In this document: one piece after another, positions 7,943 through 15,600 of the stretch
How positions within the stretch are numbered: the stretch's first letter is position 1
Layout of the letters: every line of letters starts with the position of its first letter
DNA from: Thiobacillus sp. SCUT-2
GTDB taxonomy: Bacteria > Pseudomonadota > Gammaproteobacteria > Burkholderiales > Thiobacillaceae
Direction of reading: 5' to 3'
DNA length: 64,000 nucleotides
Assembly: GCF_035621355.1 (NCBI RefSeq)
Contig: NZ_CP141769.1
Span: forward strand, 806,001 to 870,000
The notes under the pieces: model-generated
Databases searched by the model: none
Seen by the model: the letters and a program-made list of their open reading frames with translations, nothing else
Told to the model about the DNA's origin: nothing
Program-made: the position numbers and the translations under genes

Positions 7943-9483
7943 CCGCGGGTTGGAGCAGAAAGGACGCGGGACTGTTTCTCCTCGCGCTGGGATGGCTTGC
8001 CCTGACGCTCGGGGTCCGGCCGCTGGCCCTGCCCGACGAGGGACGCTACGTCTCGGTCGCGTGGGAAATGCTCACTTCCGGCAACTGGCTTTATCCGACT
8101 CTCGACGGCCTGCCGTTCTTCCACAAGCCGCCGCTCTTCTACTGGATCACCGCGGCCAGCCTGAGCGTGTTCGGCATGCGCGAATGGGCCGCGCGTCTCG
8201 CGCCGTATCTCGGCGCGGCCGTCGCGGCATTCACCCTGTACGGATTCGCGCTGCGGCAGAAGGGTACGACGGTGGCACGCGGGGCGCTGCTGATCCTCGT
8301 CACGCAGCCGTTCTTCTTCGGCGGGGCCCAGTTCGCCAATCTCGACATGCTGGTGGCCGGTCTCATCGGTGCCACGATCGTGCTGGCCGCGGAAGCCGGG
8401 ATGAATGCGGATCGGGGCAGGCCCTACAAGGCGCTGTTGACCAGCGCCTATCTGGCGGCGGCGCTCGGTGTGCTGGCCAAAGGCCTGATCGGCATCGTGC
8501 TGCCGGGCATGGTGATCGTCGTCTGGCTGGCCTGGAACCGGCGGCTTCCGCTGTTGCGCCAGCTCCTCTGGATCCCCGGCCTGATCGTGTTCCTGCTGGC
8601 CGGGGCACCGTGGTTCGTCGCGATGCAGGCGCGCTTTCCCGATTTCCTGCACTACTTCTTCATTTACCACCAGTTCCAGCGCTTTGCCGAGGGCGGGTTC
8701 AACAATCCCATGCCGTTCTGGTTCTACGCGCCGGTCATCCTGATACTGATCCTGCCGTGGTCCCTGTGGCTGCCCGCCGCTTTGAAAAACCTCCGGCAGA
8801 ATCCCGAGGCCAAGCCGACCGTGCGCTCCCTGATGTGGATCTGGATCCTGGGGATCGTGGGCTTCTTCTCCATCCCGTCGTCCAAGATCGTGGGATACGT
8901 GCTGCCGGTGCTGCCGCCGCTCGCCTACCTGATCGCGGAGGGGCTGGCGCGCCGCCGGGGGGGCGCGACGCCCCCGCGCATGCCGATAGGGCCTGCCGTT
9001 CTGGCCGGCACGATCTGCCTGGGAGCGATCGCCGCCAACAACATCTTCAACCACAAGACCGACAGAAGCCTGAGCGCGCGGATTGCCGCGCAGCGCCAGC
9101 CCAACGAAGCGGTCGTGTTCCTGCGGAACCAGTTCTTCGACGTGCCGTTCTACCTGGGGCTGAAGGCACCGGTCCGGATATTCGACGACTGGCGTGCGAC
9201 GAAGACCTCGAAGGCGGACAACTGGCGCAAGGCGATGGCCGATGCGGGGCGGTTCGATCCGCAGCGGGCCGCGCAGCTGTTGTTCGACGTCGCGCAACTC
9301 GACCGCACCCTGTGCGCGTCACCGGTGACGTGGCTGATCGCGCCGAAGGGGGCGGAGGGCACCGAGGCCTTCCTGAAGCAGATCGCGCCGTTCGCGACGC
9401 ACGAGGGGACGACGGTGTGGCGGGTCACGCGCGGCGAGCTGGCCGCTAGGGGCGGGTGCGGGCAAACGCCCAGTGGCGGCTGA
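7939..9483 (+). CDS. ArnT-like lipid-linked sugar transferase (GT39)
   Basis: Polytopic inner-membrane enzyme of 514 residues. The N-terminal catalytic loop ALPDEGRYVSVAWEML and the KPPLFYWITA motif match ArnT/FlmK/LgmB closely, and there are about twelve hydrophobic segments. ArnT-type proteins transfer an amino sugar from undecaprenyl phosphate to lipid A phosphate at the periplasmic face. It starts with GTG 7939 overlapping the stop of the GT2 gene, so the donor-making and donor-using enzymes are coupled. L-Ara4N itself is unlikely because arnA, arnB and arnD are absent nearby, while a YdjC-type deacetylase is present. The last 38 bp overlap the end of the opposite gene. Confidence 0.9.
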   Translation: MTAGWSRKDAGLFLLALGWLALTLGVRPLALPDEGRYVSVAWEMLTSGNWLYPTLDGLPFFHKPPLFYWITAASLSVFGMREWAARLAPYLGAAVAAFTLYGFALRQKGTTVARGALLILVTQPFFFGGAQFANLDMLVAGLIGATIVLAAEAGMNADRGRPYKALLTSAYLAAALGVLAKGLIGIVLPGMVIVVWLAWNRRLPLLRQLLWIPGLIVFLLAGAPWFVAMQARFPDFLHYFFIYHQFQRFAEGGFNNPMPFWFYAPVILILILPWSLWLPAALKNLRQNPEAKPTVRSLMWIWILGIVGFFSIPSSKIVGYVLPVLPPLAYLIAEGLARRRGGATPPRMPIGPAVLAGTICLGAIAANNIFNHKTDRSLSARIAAQRQPNEAVVFLRNQFFDVPFYLGLKAPVRIFDDWRATKTSKADNWRKAMADAGRFDPQRAAQLLFDVAQLDRTLCASPVTWLIAPKGAEGTEAFLKQIAPFATHEGTTVWRVTRGELAARGGCGQTPSGG

Positions 9484-9838
9484 GGAGGTAGGTCGCGACC
9501 GCCACGCCTATCAGGATGATCGCGAGCAGCACGTAATAGGGCACTCGGCTGGCGTGCAGCAGGATGGCGTAGGCGGCTTCATTGATGGCGAAGCCCGCGG
9601 CCGACAGGAGGAAAAAGCGGCTGGCCGACTGCAGCAGCGGCGCATCATGATCCGCAAACGTCAGCAGGGCATGTCCGCCGTACGACACGGCGAATGCGCA
9701 CAGCCAGCCGCCGACATTGGCGACCAGCGGCACGATCGCCAGCTTTTCCACCAGCAGGACGACAGTCAGCAGGTGAACGAACGCGGCGGCGCTCCCGACC
9801 AGAATGAAGGTGATCGGGCGGTAACGAAGCAGGAACAT
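9446..9838 (-). CDS. GtrA-family membrane protein
   Basis: Small inner-membrane protein of 130 residues with four predicted helices (about 6-27, 35-53, 70-90, 98-118). GtrA-like proteins are thought to flip undecaprenyl-phosphate sugars made by a GtrB-type GT2 enzyme, or to act as small-molecule channels; the presence of a GT2 and an ArnT-like enzyme next door favours the first. ATG 9838 (MFLLRYRP) starts the hydrophobic core; ATG 9868 would add ten residues. The gene is read opposite to the transferases: its 3' end overlaps the ArnT-like gene by 38 bp, and its 5' end faces the deacetylase gene 47 bp away. Confidence 0.85.
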   Translation of the reverse strand: MFLLRYRPITFILVGSAAAFVHLLTVVLLVEKLAIVPLVANVGGWLCAFAVSYGGHALLTFADHDAPLLQSASRFFLLSAAGFAINEAAYAILLHASRVPYYVLLAIILIGVAVATYLLSRHWAFARTRP

Positions 9839-9873
9839 CGAGGACTCGCCAGGAAGGAACCCTGGCATTCTAC

Positions 9874-9888
9874 GGAAGGATTCCCTTG
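9874..9888 (+). promoter_or_regulatory. Strong Shine-Dalgarno with TTG start
   Basis: GGAAGGA at 9874-9880 is followed five bases later by TTG at 9886. No ATG is available in this frame before the conserved VDDFG core, so the sequence supports TTG as the start codon of the deacetylase gene. Confidence 0.7.
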
Positions 9889-10725
9889 TCACAATCCACA
9901 CGGTTGCCAGTGTCGCGCGCGATCAGTGTCTGCGTGGACGATTTTGGCCAACACGAGGGTATCAACCAGGCGGCGCTGGAGCTGGCGACGCGTGGGCGGG
10001 TGAGCGCGCTCAGCTGTCTCGTCGACGGGCCGGCGTGGCACGCGGGTGCGCAGGCCTTGCGGACCGGAAGCGTGGCCGCCGAGGTGGGGCTGCATCTCAA
10101 TTTCACCGAGGACTTCGGCCAGGGCGGATGCCTTCCGCTCGGAATCCTGATCGCGCGTTGCTATGCCCGGCTGCTTGATCGCGCCGCCATCCGGAGGGCG
10201 ATCGAGCGGCAGTTCGACCGCTTCGAGGCCGCCATGGGGCGCCTGCCTGCATTTGTCGATGGCCATCAGCACGTGCACCAGCTGCCGGTCATCCGGGACG
10301 TTCTCATCGAGGTGATGGACCGACGCTGCGGCGCGGCACGGCCGTGGCTGCGCGCGACGCTGCCGCCTGCGGCCTGTCGCCGCGCGGGCTTGTCGCGTGC
10401 AACAGCGCTGAAGACCTGGCTCATTGCCAGGCTGGGGGCACGGCCCTTGGCGAGGATCGCCCATCGCCACGGCTATCGGCAGAACGGGCACCTCGTGGGG
10501 GTATACGGGTTCGAACCGTCGGAAGCCGATTACCTGGTGAAGCTCAGGCATTGGCTCGCCTGTGCGGGCGATGGGGACGTCCTGATGTGCCATCCTTCGC
10601 TTCCCTGGGAAGGCGCGGATCCCCTGCGTGCGGTGCGTGCGATGGAATACCGCGTGCTCGCCGGCGAGGAATTTTCCGCCTTGCTGAAGGCGACCGGCAT
10701 CGTGGTCGGGCCGTTATCGTGTTGA
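9886..10725 (+). CDS. YdjC/ChbG-family carbohydrate deacetylase (NaxD/LgmC/HpnK-like)
   Basis: 279-residue metal-dependent deacetylase with the YdjC fold. Metal ligands are seen in VDDFGQHEG (D18-D19), GLHLNFTE and DGHQHVHQLP (H127, H129). Family members remove an acetyl group from diacetylchitobiose (ChbG), hopanoid glucosamine (HpnK) or undecaprenyl-phosphate-linked GalNAc/GlcNAc (NaxD of Francisella, LgmC of Bordetella). The GT2 and ArnT-like neighbours favour the last role: it would expose a positive amine on the sugar before transfer to lipid A. Start is TTG with a strong ribosome site. A hopanoid role is less likely because no squalene or hopene genes are seen here. Confidence 0.85.
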   Translation: MSQSTRLPVSRAISVCVDDFGQHEGINQAALELATRGRVSALSCLVDGPAWHAGAQALRTGSVAAEVGLHLNFTEDFGQGGCLPLGILIARCYARLLDRAAIRRAIERQFDRFEAAMGRLPAFVDGHQHVHQLPVIRDVLIEVMDRRCGAARPWLRATLPPAACRRAGLSRATALKTWLIARLGARPLARIAHRHGYRQNGHLVGVYGFEPSEADYLVKLRHWLACAGDGDVLMCHPSLPWEGADPLRAVRAMEYRVLAGEEFSALLKATGIVVGPLSC

Positions 10726-10752
10726 CCAGCGCCAGGGCGGGCGGTGCCGGCG

Positions 10753-10842
10753 TGGCGGAAGCGGTGAGATTCGAACTCACGGATGGCTCGCGCCATCGCC
10801 GGTTTTCAAGACCGGTGCCTTAAACCGCTCGGCCACGCTTCC
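10753..10842 (-). tRNA. tRNA-Ser (anticodon TGA)
   Basis: 90-nt class II tRNA read on the minus strand. Acceptor GGAAGCG pairs with CGCTTCC, the discriminator is G, and CCA is encoded. The anticodon stem CCGGT/ACCGG closes loop CTTGAAA, giving TGA (reads UCA and other UCN Ser codons). A long variable arm GATGGCGCGAGCCATC and T-loop GTTCGAATC confirm tRNA-Ser. Confidence 0.97.
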
Positions 10843-10851
10843 ACGGCGCGC

Positions 10852-10880
10852 ATTGTAGCGAGTTCACCCTGCTTTGTCCG
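10852..10880 (-). promoter_or_regulatory. Sigma-70-type promoter for tRNA-Ser
   Basis: On the minus strand the -35 CGGACA (10880-10875) and -10 TACAAT (10857-10852) are separated by exactly 17 bp, placing the transcript start a few bases before the tRNA 5' end at 10842. Confidence 0.6.
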
Positions 10881-11081
10881 GGCGCGCAGGCGCCGCGCGG
10901 ACTGACGTGGCTTCAACATGGGATGTCGGATTTTCGTTAGCGCCCGGCGGGACGGCCGTTCCGGAGACGCTTGAATCCGAGCAAAACCAAGGTGTTGACC
11001 CTGACCGGGTGCGGCGCCGGCACTGGCACAATTGGTGCTGGTCTGCAGGCGTCCCCGACAAGAAGACCACACGACGCCACC

Positions 11082-12587
11082 ATGAGCGATTTCTTCGAAA
11101 TGCTGACCACGATCACCCGCCGCAGGAAGGCCGAGTCGGGATCGCCGTTCGCGTCCGTGAAAGCGACCGAGAAGTGGTTGAAGAACCTGCATGCGGACTC
11201 GGAATATGACGCGCATCACGCGCTGGTCGAGGGGCTCGAACGGTTCAACGCGGAAAACGAGGCCGCGTCGGTCGAGCGCATGAAATCGCTGATGAAGCTG
11301 GAAGAGGCCGGCCTGGCCATGCAGGCGCGCATCGTCGACCAGTATGTGCGCAACCAGGCCGCATTCCGCCTGGCGCGCCAGGCCTTGTGGCGCGAGTCCT
11401 GGCTGTTCTGGTCGATGCTCGCGGAAGCCTGGCTGGGCATGCTGAAGCAGGCATACCGGAATCCCCAGAGCGGGGCGCTCAAGCCCTTCGCCGCCGAACT
11501 CGGCGCGCGTGCGCTGCGCTACGCAGGCCTGGTGATGCGTTGGGATTACCATCAGGCGCGAAGCCCGGCGGCCTCCACCTGGCGGCGGGTGCACAAGGTC
11601 TATCGCCTCATGGAACGGGAAGGAGGCGCCACGCGCGACGTACGGATCGGTGGACAGTCCACCCAGTGCGCCCGCGAGTACACGCTGATCGTCTTGCTGG
11701 GGCTGATCCACCCGCTCGGGTACCGCCCCCAGGAGATCGAGGCGATCGCGCAGATACTCGAGGGATACGAGCCCTTGCCGTTGCCGGTGACGGTTCCGCA
11801 ACGTGGCGTGCATACCCATGTGGTGGACCTGTCGCTGAGCGAGGGGGCCTCCATGCTGGAGCACGACTGGGTTCAGGGCAGGCGCCTGCGCTACTTCGCA
11901 CTGGGGCCGCTGGTCGATTACCTGAAGGCGCTGGACGAGCGCACGCCGGAGGTGGGCAACGGCCTCACCCGCCAGGTGGCGAGCCTGATCGAGCGTGGGG
12001 GCATCCGCCGGAGCCGCCAGCGGACCCATCGCTTCGGTCGGGTGTGGGTCGCTGCCGGGATGGGCAATATCCTGAATGCGCTCGCGCACCCGGAGTCGGC
12101 CAAGGGGCGTCCGCTGCTGGAGCCTTGGATGCTGCGCGACGAGAGCACCGAGGGGATGGGGTTTTCCCTGTCCGAGACGGCCGCGCTGCCGCATGGCAGG
12201 CTGGTCGCGGTCACATGGGATCCGGCGGAGAGCGTCTGGCAATTGCTGGCGATTCGCTGGGACCGCGAGGAAGACGGCCAGCATCTGGTCGGCACGCAGC
12301 GCCTTTCGCGCCATCCCAAGCGGGTGGATATCTACTTCGAGACCGACGTGCCGGGCGTGACGCGCGAGCCGACGTCAGCCGTGTTCCTGCCGATGACGCA
12401 TACGGAGCAGGGTGTCAGCAACCTGCTGCTGCCGAAGACGCATTACCAGCTGGGCGCGCCCCTGATGCTGCGCGACGGTGACGTCGCCTACCGGCTTCGC
12501 CTGGGCGAGGTGCAGGAAACCCACGAAGGCTGGCTGCGCGTGGGCATGGACGTCATCGGCCGGGAGCAGTTCGCCGCCGCGGCCTAG
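11082..12587 (+). CDS. Conserved hypothetical protein, 501 residues
   Basis: Soluble, no signal peptide or membrane helix. The N-terminal third is charged and helical (MSDFFEMLTTITRRRKAES, then heptad-like segments with many Leu/Ala/Glu), the middle resembles an all-helical scaffold, and the C-terminal 130 residues are beta-rich (LVAVTWDPAES, WQLLAIRWDREED, VDIYFETDVPGV). The C-terminal part might be a PilZ-like beta barrel, but the RxxxR and D/NxSxxG signatures are not clear, so this is not claimed. ATG 11082 is preferred; a TTG 111 bp upstream would only add unrelated residues. It is a single gene, convergent with the NUDIX gene (4-bp 3' overlap). Function unknown. Confidence 0.8.
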   Translation: MSDFFEMLTTITRRRKAESGSPFASVKATEKWLKNLHADSEYDAHHALVEGLERFNAENEAASVERMKSLMKLEEAGLAMQARIVDQYVRNQAAFRLARQALWRESWLFWSMLAEAWLGMLKQAYRNPQSGALKPFAAELGARALRYAGLVMRWDYHQARSPAASTWRRVHKVYRLMEREGGATRDVRIGGQSTQCAREYTLIVLLGLIHPLGYRPQEIEAIAQILEGYEPLPLPVTVPQRGVHTHVVDLSLSEGASMLEHDWVQGRRLRYFALGPLVDYLKALDERTPEVGNGLTRQVASLIERGGIRRSRQRTHRFGRVWVAAGMGNILNALAHPESAKGRPLLEPWMLRDESTEGMGFSLSETAALPHGRLVAVTWDPAESVWQLLAIRWDREEDGQHLVGTQRLSRHPKRVDIYFETDVPGVTREPTSAVFLPMTHTEQGVSNLLLPKTHYQLGAPLMLRDGDVAYRLRLGEVQETHEGWLRVGMDVIGREQFAAAA

Positions 12588-13117
12588 CGCGTGCGGATGT
12601 CGCCGAAATGAAAATCGAATGAGCCGGTGCGGCGGTCCCTGAAATACTGCTCCAGCGTCGCGCGCACGGTGCGGAAGGCGATCTCCTCCCAGGGAATTTC
12701 CGCTTCGGAAAAGAGGCGGGCCTCGAGCGATTCGATGCCGGGCTGGAAGTCGAGATCGAGCAGGCGGGCGCGGAACATGAAGTAGACCTGGTTGATATGC
12801 GGCAGGTTGTACAGCGTATAGAGCTTGCCCACCTCGATGCGTGCCCCGGCTTCCTCCCAGGTCTCCCGTGCAGCGCCTTCCAGCGTCGTCTCGCCGTTTT
12901 CCATGAAACCGGCCGGCAGCGTCCACAGCCCGTACTTCGGCTCGATCGCGCGACGGCACAGCAGCACCTTGTCTTCCCACTCGGGGATGCAGCCGACCAC
13001 CATCTTGGGGTTCTGGTAATGGATGGTGCCGCAGTCGGGGCACACGTGGCGCGGCAGATGGTCGCCGGCCGGCACGCGCAGCACGACGGCGCTGCCACAT
13101 TCACTGCAAAAATTCAT
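12584..13117 (-). CDS. NUDIX hydrolase with N-terminal zinc ribbon
   Basis: 177 residues: a zinc ribbon at 4-30 (CSEC...CPDC) and a NUDIX domain with the full box GFMENGETTLEGAARETWEE (x continued AG). The layout, with a short zinc finger before the NUDIX fold, is that of NudC-like/ADP-ribose or NADH pyrophosphatases, and of the small cytosolic family seen in many proteobacteria. The NADH-specific SQPWPFPxS motif of NudC is absent, so substrate is open. Start ATG 13117 directly precedes the zinc ribbon; ATG 13132 would add five residues. Confidence 0.88.
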   Translation of the reverse strand: MNFCSECGSAVVLRVPAGDHLPRHVCPDCGTIHYQNPKMVVGCIPEWEDKVLLCRRAIEPKYGLWTLPAGFMENGETTLEGAARETWEEAGARIEVGKLYTLYNLPHINQVYFMFRARLLDLDFQPGIESLEARLFSEAEIPWEEIAFRTVRATLEQYFRDRRTGSFDFHFGDIRTR

Positions 13118-13285
13118 GCTGCATCCATCCATAGGGTTTGCCATGCAATCGGTACGCGCATCCCGGGGCCGACCAGGTCCTGCCGGCACGGTAGCAAAAT
13201 CCCCCCACCTCGAGCAAGGGCGAAGCTGGAATGCAGGTGCGCGAGCGATTATCATTTGAGGCCATTCCCGTTGTCGTGTCCGGCC

Positions 13286-14329
13286 ATGCGTCCCTCCCAC
13301 ATCGAAACCATCCTCAACCGCGAATTCGAAAGCGCCGCTGACGGCCACCACACGCCGGTGATGCTGTGGGGCCCGCCGGGTGTCGGCAAGTCGCAGATCG
13401 TCGCCAAGATCGCGCAGCAGCATGGCGTGCCGCTGATCGACATCCGCCTCTCGCAGATGGAGCCGACCGACCTGCGCGGCATCCCGTTCCGCAGCGGCCA
13501 GCTGGTCGAGTGGTCGATTCCGGCGGTGCTGCCGGACGCCGAACGCCACGGGCCGGCGGGCATCCTGTTCCTCGACGAGATCACCTCGGCGCCGCCGACG
13601 GTTTCGGCCGCGGCCTATCAGCTGATCCTCGACCGCCGCCTCGGCGAGTACAAGGTGCCGGAGGGCTGGGTGATCTTCGCGGCGGGCAACCGCCAGGGCG
13701 ACCGCGGCGTGACCTACGCGATGCCGGCGCCGCTCGCGAACCGCTTCACCCACTACGAAGTCGAGGTCTTCCTCGACGACTGGGTGCACTGGGCGCACAG
13801 CGAGGACATCGATCCGCGCGTCATCGCCTTCCTGCGCTTCCGCCCGGACCTGCTGTTCAGCTTCGATCCGGCACACACGCCGATCGCCTTCCCCAGCCCG
13901 CGCTCGTGGGAATTCGCCCACCGCGCCCTGCAGAAGTTCGACCAGACCGGCCTGCTGGCCGACGCGCTGATCGCCTGCGTCGGGCAGTCGGCGGGCCTCG
14001 AGCTCAAGACCTTCGTCGACAACATGGCCCAGATGCCCGACATCGACGCCATCATCGAGGGCAAGGACGCCGAGGTGCCGCAGGGTGTCGACCTGCAGTA
14101 CGGCGTCGCCGCCGCGCTGGTGCGGAAGGCCGTACAGGCCGCCGATGCCGGCAACGCCGCGACGATCTACGGCAACATCCTCAAGTACGCGCACCGCTTC
14201 CCGCAGCGCGAACTGGGCGTGATGCTGGTGTCCGACCTGCACCGTGCCGTCGGCCGGCCGCTGTTCGCGGTGCCGGCGTTCGCCGAGTGGGCGAACAGCA
14301 TTGCGGACCTCGTCCTGTACGAGCATTGA
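13286..14329 (+). CDS. MoxR-family AAA+ ATPase
   Basis: 347-residue AAA+ ATPase. Walker A GPPGVGKS (about 29-36), Walker B ILFLDEI, sensor 1 FAAGNRQ and the arginine-finger region PLANRF are all visible. MoxR ATPases work with VWA-domain partners as chaperones or maturation factors for metal- or cofactor-containing complexes. The VWA partner follows 14 bp downstream, and an Hsp33 chaperone gene overlaps that one, so the three are probably one operon. The client protein cannot be told from this window. Confidence 0.92.
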   Translation: MRPSHIETILNREFESAADGHHTPVMLWGPPGVGKSQIVAKIAQQHGVPLIDIRLSQMEPTDLRGIPFRSGQLVEWSIPAVLPDAERHGPAGILFLDEITSAPPTVSAAAYQLILDRRLGEYKVPEGWVIFAAGNRQGDRGVTYAMPAPLANRFTHYEVEVFLDDWVHWAHSEDIDPRVIAFLRFRPDLLFSFDPAHTPIAFPSPRSWEFAHRALQKFDQTGLLADALIACVGQSAGLELKTFVDNMAQMPDIDAIIEGKDAEVPQGVDLQYGVAAALVRKAVQAADAGNAATIYGNILKYAHRFPQRELGVMLVSDLHRAVGRPLFAVPAFAEWANSIADLVLYEH

Positions 14330-14343
14330 TCGGATCGCCTGGC

Positions 14344-15600
14344 ATGTCCGACGCAGACGACGCCGCTCTCCAGCCCATCCTGACGAAGCTTGCCGCCGCG
14401 CGCACGCGGCTGATCATGGAGCGGCCTTTCCTGGGGTCGCTGGTGATGCACCTGCCGCTGAAGCCCGCGCCCGACTGGTGCAAGACCACCGCGACCGATG
14501 CCAAGGCCTTCTACTTCAACCCGGGCTTCATCGAGCACCTCAACCTCGCGCAGACCCAGTTCGTGCTGGCGCACGAGGCGATGCACTGCGCGATGGGCCA
14601 CGACCACCGTCGCCAGGGACGCATCAAGCGGCGCTGGGACGTCGCCTGCGAACACGCCGTGAATCTCGTGCTGATCGAGGACGGCATGAAGCCGCCGCTG
14701 CACGGCATCCTCGCCGACCAGAACTACCTCACGCTGTCGGCGGAGGAGATCTATCCGCTGATTCCGGAGGACACGCCGGAAGAATCGTTCGACGAGCACC
14801 TGTTCGACGATGACAACGAGGCGGGGGCGAGCCCCGACGAAAACCAGCGCCAGGACAATCCGGAGGCCGGCGAATCCGGCGGCCAGGGCAAGGAAGGACA
14901 GAGCGAGGCCGAGGAGCGCGACGGCAGCGGCAGCCAGGCTTCGCAGAAACCCGATCCGCTGTCGCAGAGCGAACGCGAGGAGTTGGCCGAACAGTGGAAG
15001 AACCGCCTCGCCGCCGCGGCGCAGGCGGCGCGCCAGGCCGGCAAGCTGTCGCAGTCGATGATGCGCTGGGTCGACGACCTGCTCGCGCCGAGCCTGCCCT
15101 GGCGCGCGCTGCTGGCGCGCTTCTTCGCGGTCAACCAGCGCGACGATTACTCGTGGCGGCGGCCGTCCCGGCGCGAGGGCGACGCGCTGCTGCCGCGCCT
15201 GTCGAGCGAGGGCATCGACGTGATCGCCGCGATCGACACCAGCGGATCGATCTCCGACGACGAGCTGCGCGAATTCATCACCGAGCTCGATGCGCTCAAG
15301 GGCCAGGTACGCGCGCGCATCACGCTGCTGGCGTGCGACAACCGTGTCGCCGAGAAGGCGCCGTGGGAATTCGAGCCGTGGGACACGATGCAGCTGCCGT
15401 CCGAGATCGAAGGCGGCGGCGGTACGGACTTCCGCCCGGTGTTCGACTGGGTCGAGCACGAGAATCGCAGTCCCAACATGCTGGTCTATTTCACCGACGC
15501 CGAAGGTGATTTTCCCAAGCTGCCGCCCAACTACCCCGTGATCTGGCTGGTCAAGGGCAAGGGAAGCGTTCCCTGGGGCGAGCGGGTGCAGCTCAATTGA
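14344..15600 (+). CDS. VWA domain protein with N-terminal HExxH putative metallopeptidase domain
   Basis: 418 residues in two domains joined by an acidic, Gln/Ser-rich linker (about 150-200). The N-terminal domain (DUF2201-like) has the zinc motif HEAMH at about 77-81. The C-terminal VWA-like domain has a MIDAS-type DTSGSIS at about 296-302 and ends with FTDAEGDFP and WLVKGKG. It is encoded directly after a MoxR ATPase, the usual pairing for this family. The linker composition (many Glu, Gln, Gly) suggests a flexible hinge. The stop overlaps the TTG start of hslO. Whether the HEAMH site is proteolytic is unknown. Confidence 0.9.
   Translation: MSDADDAALQPILTKLAAARTRLIMERPFLGSLVMHLPLKPAPDWCKTTATDAKAFYFNPGFIEHLNLAQTQFVLAHEAMHCAMGHDHRRQGRIKRRWDVACEHAVNLVLIEDGMKPPLHGILADQNYLTLSAEEIYPLIPEDTPEESFDEHLFDDDNEAGASPDENQRQDNPEAGESGGQGKEGQSEAEERDGSGSQASQKPDPLSQSEREELAEQWKNRLAAAAQAARQAGKLSQSMMRWVDDLLAPSLPWRALLARFFAVNQRDDYSWRRPSRREGDALLPRLSSEGIDVIAAIDTSGSISDDELREFITELDALKGQVRARITLLACDNRVAEKAPWEFEPWDTMQLPSEIEGGGGTDFRPVFDWVEHENRSPNMLVYFTDAEGDFPKLPPNYPVIWLVKGKGSVPWGERVQLN

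Noticed and set aside
7939-9483. Calling the GT39 gene arnT (L-Ara4N transferase)
   Set aside because: No arnA, arnB or arnD is nearby, while a YdjC-type deacetylase is; the sugar is more likely an amino-hexose, so the arnT name was not used.
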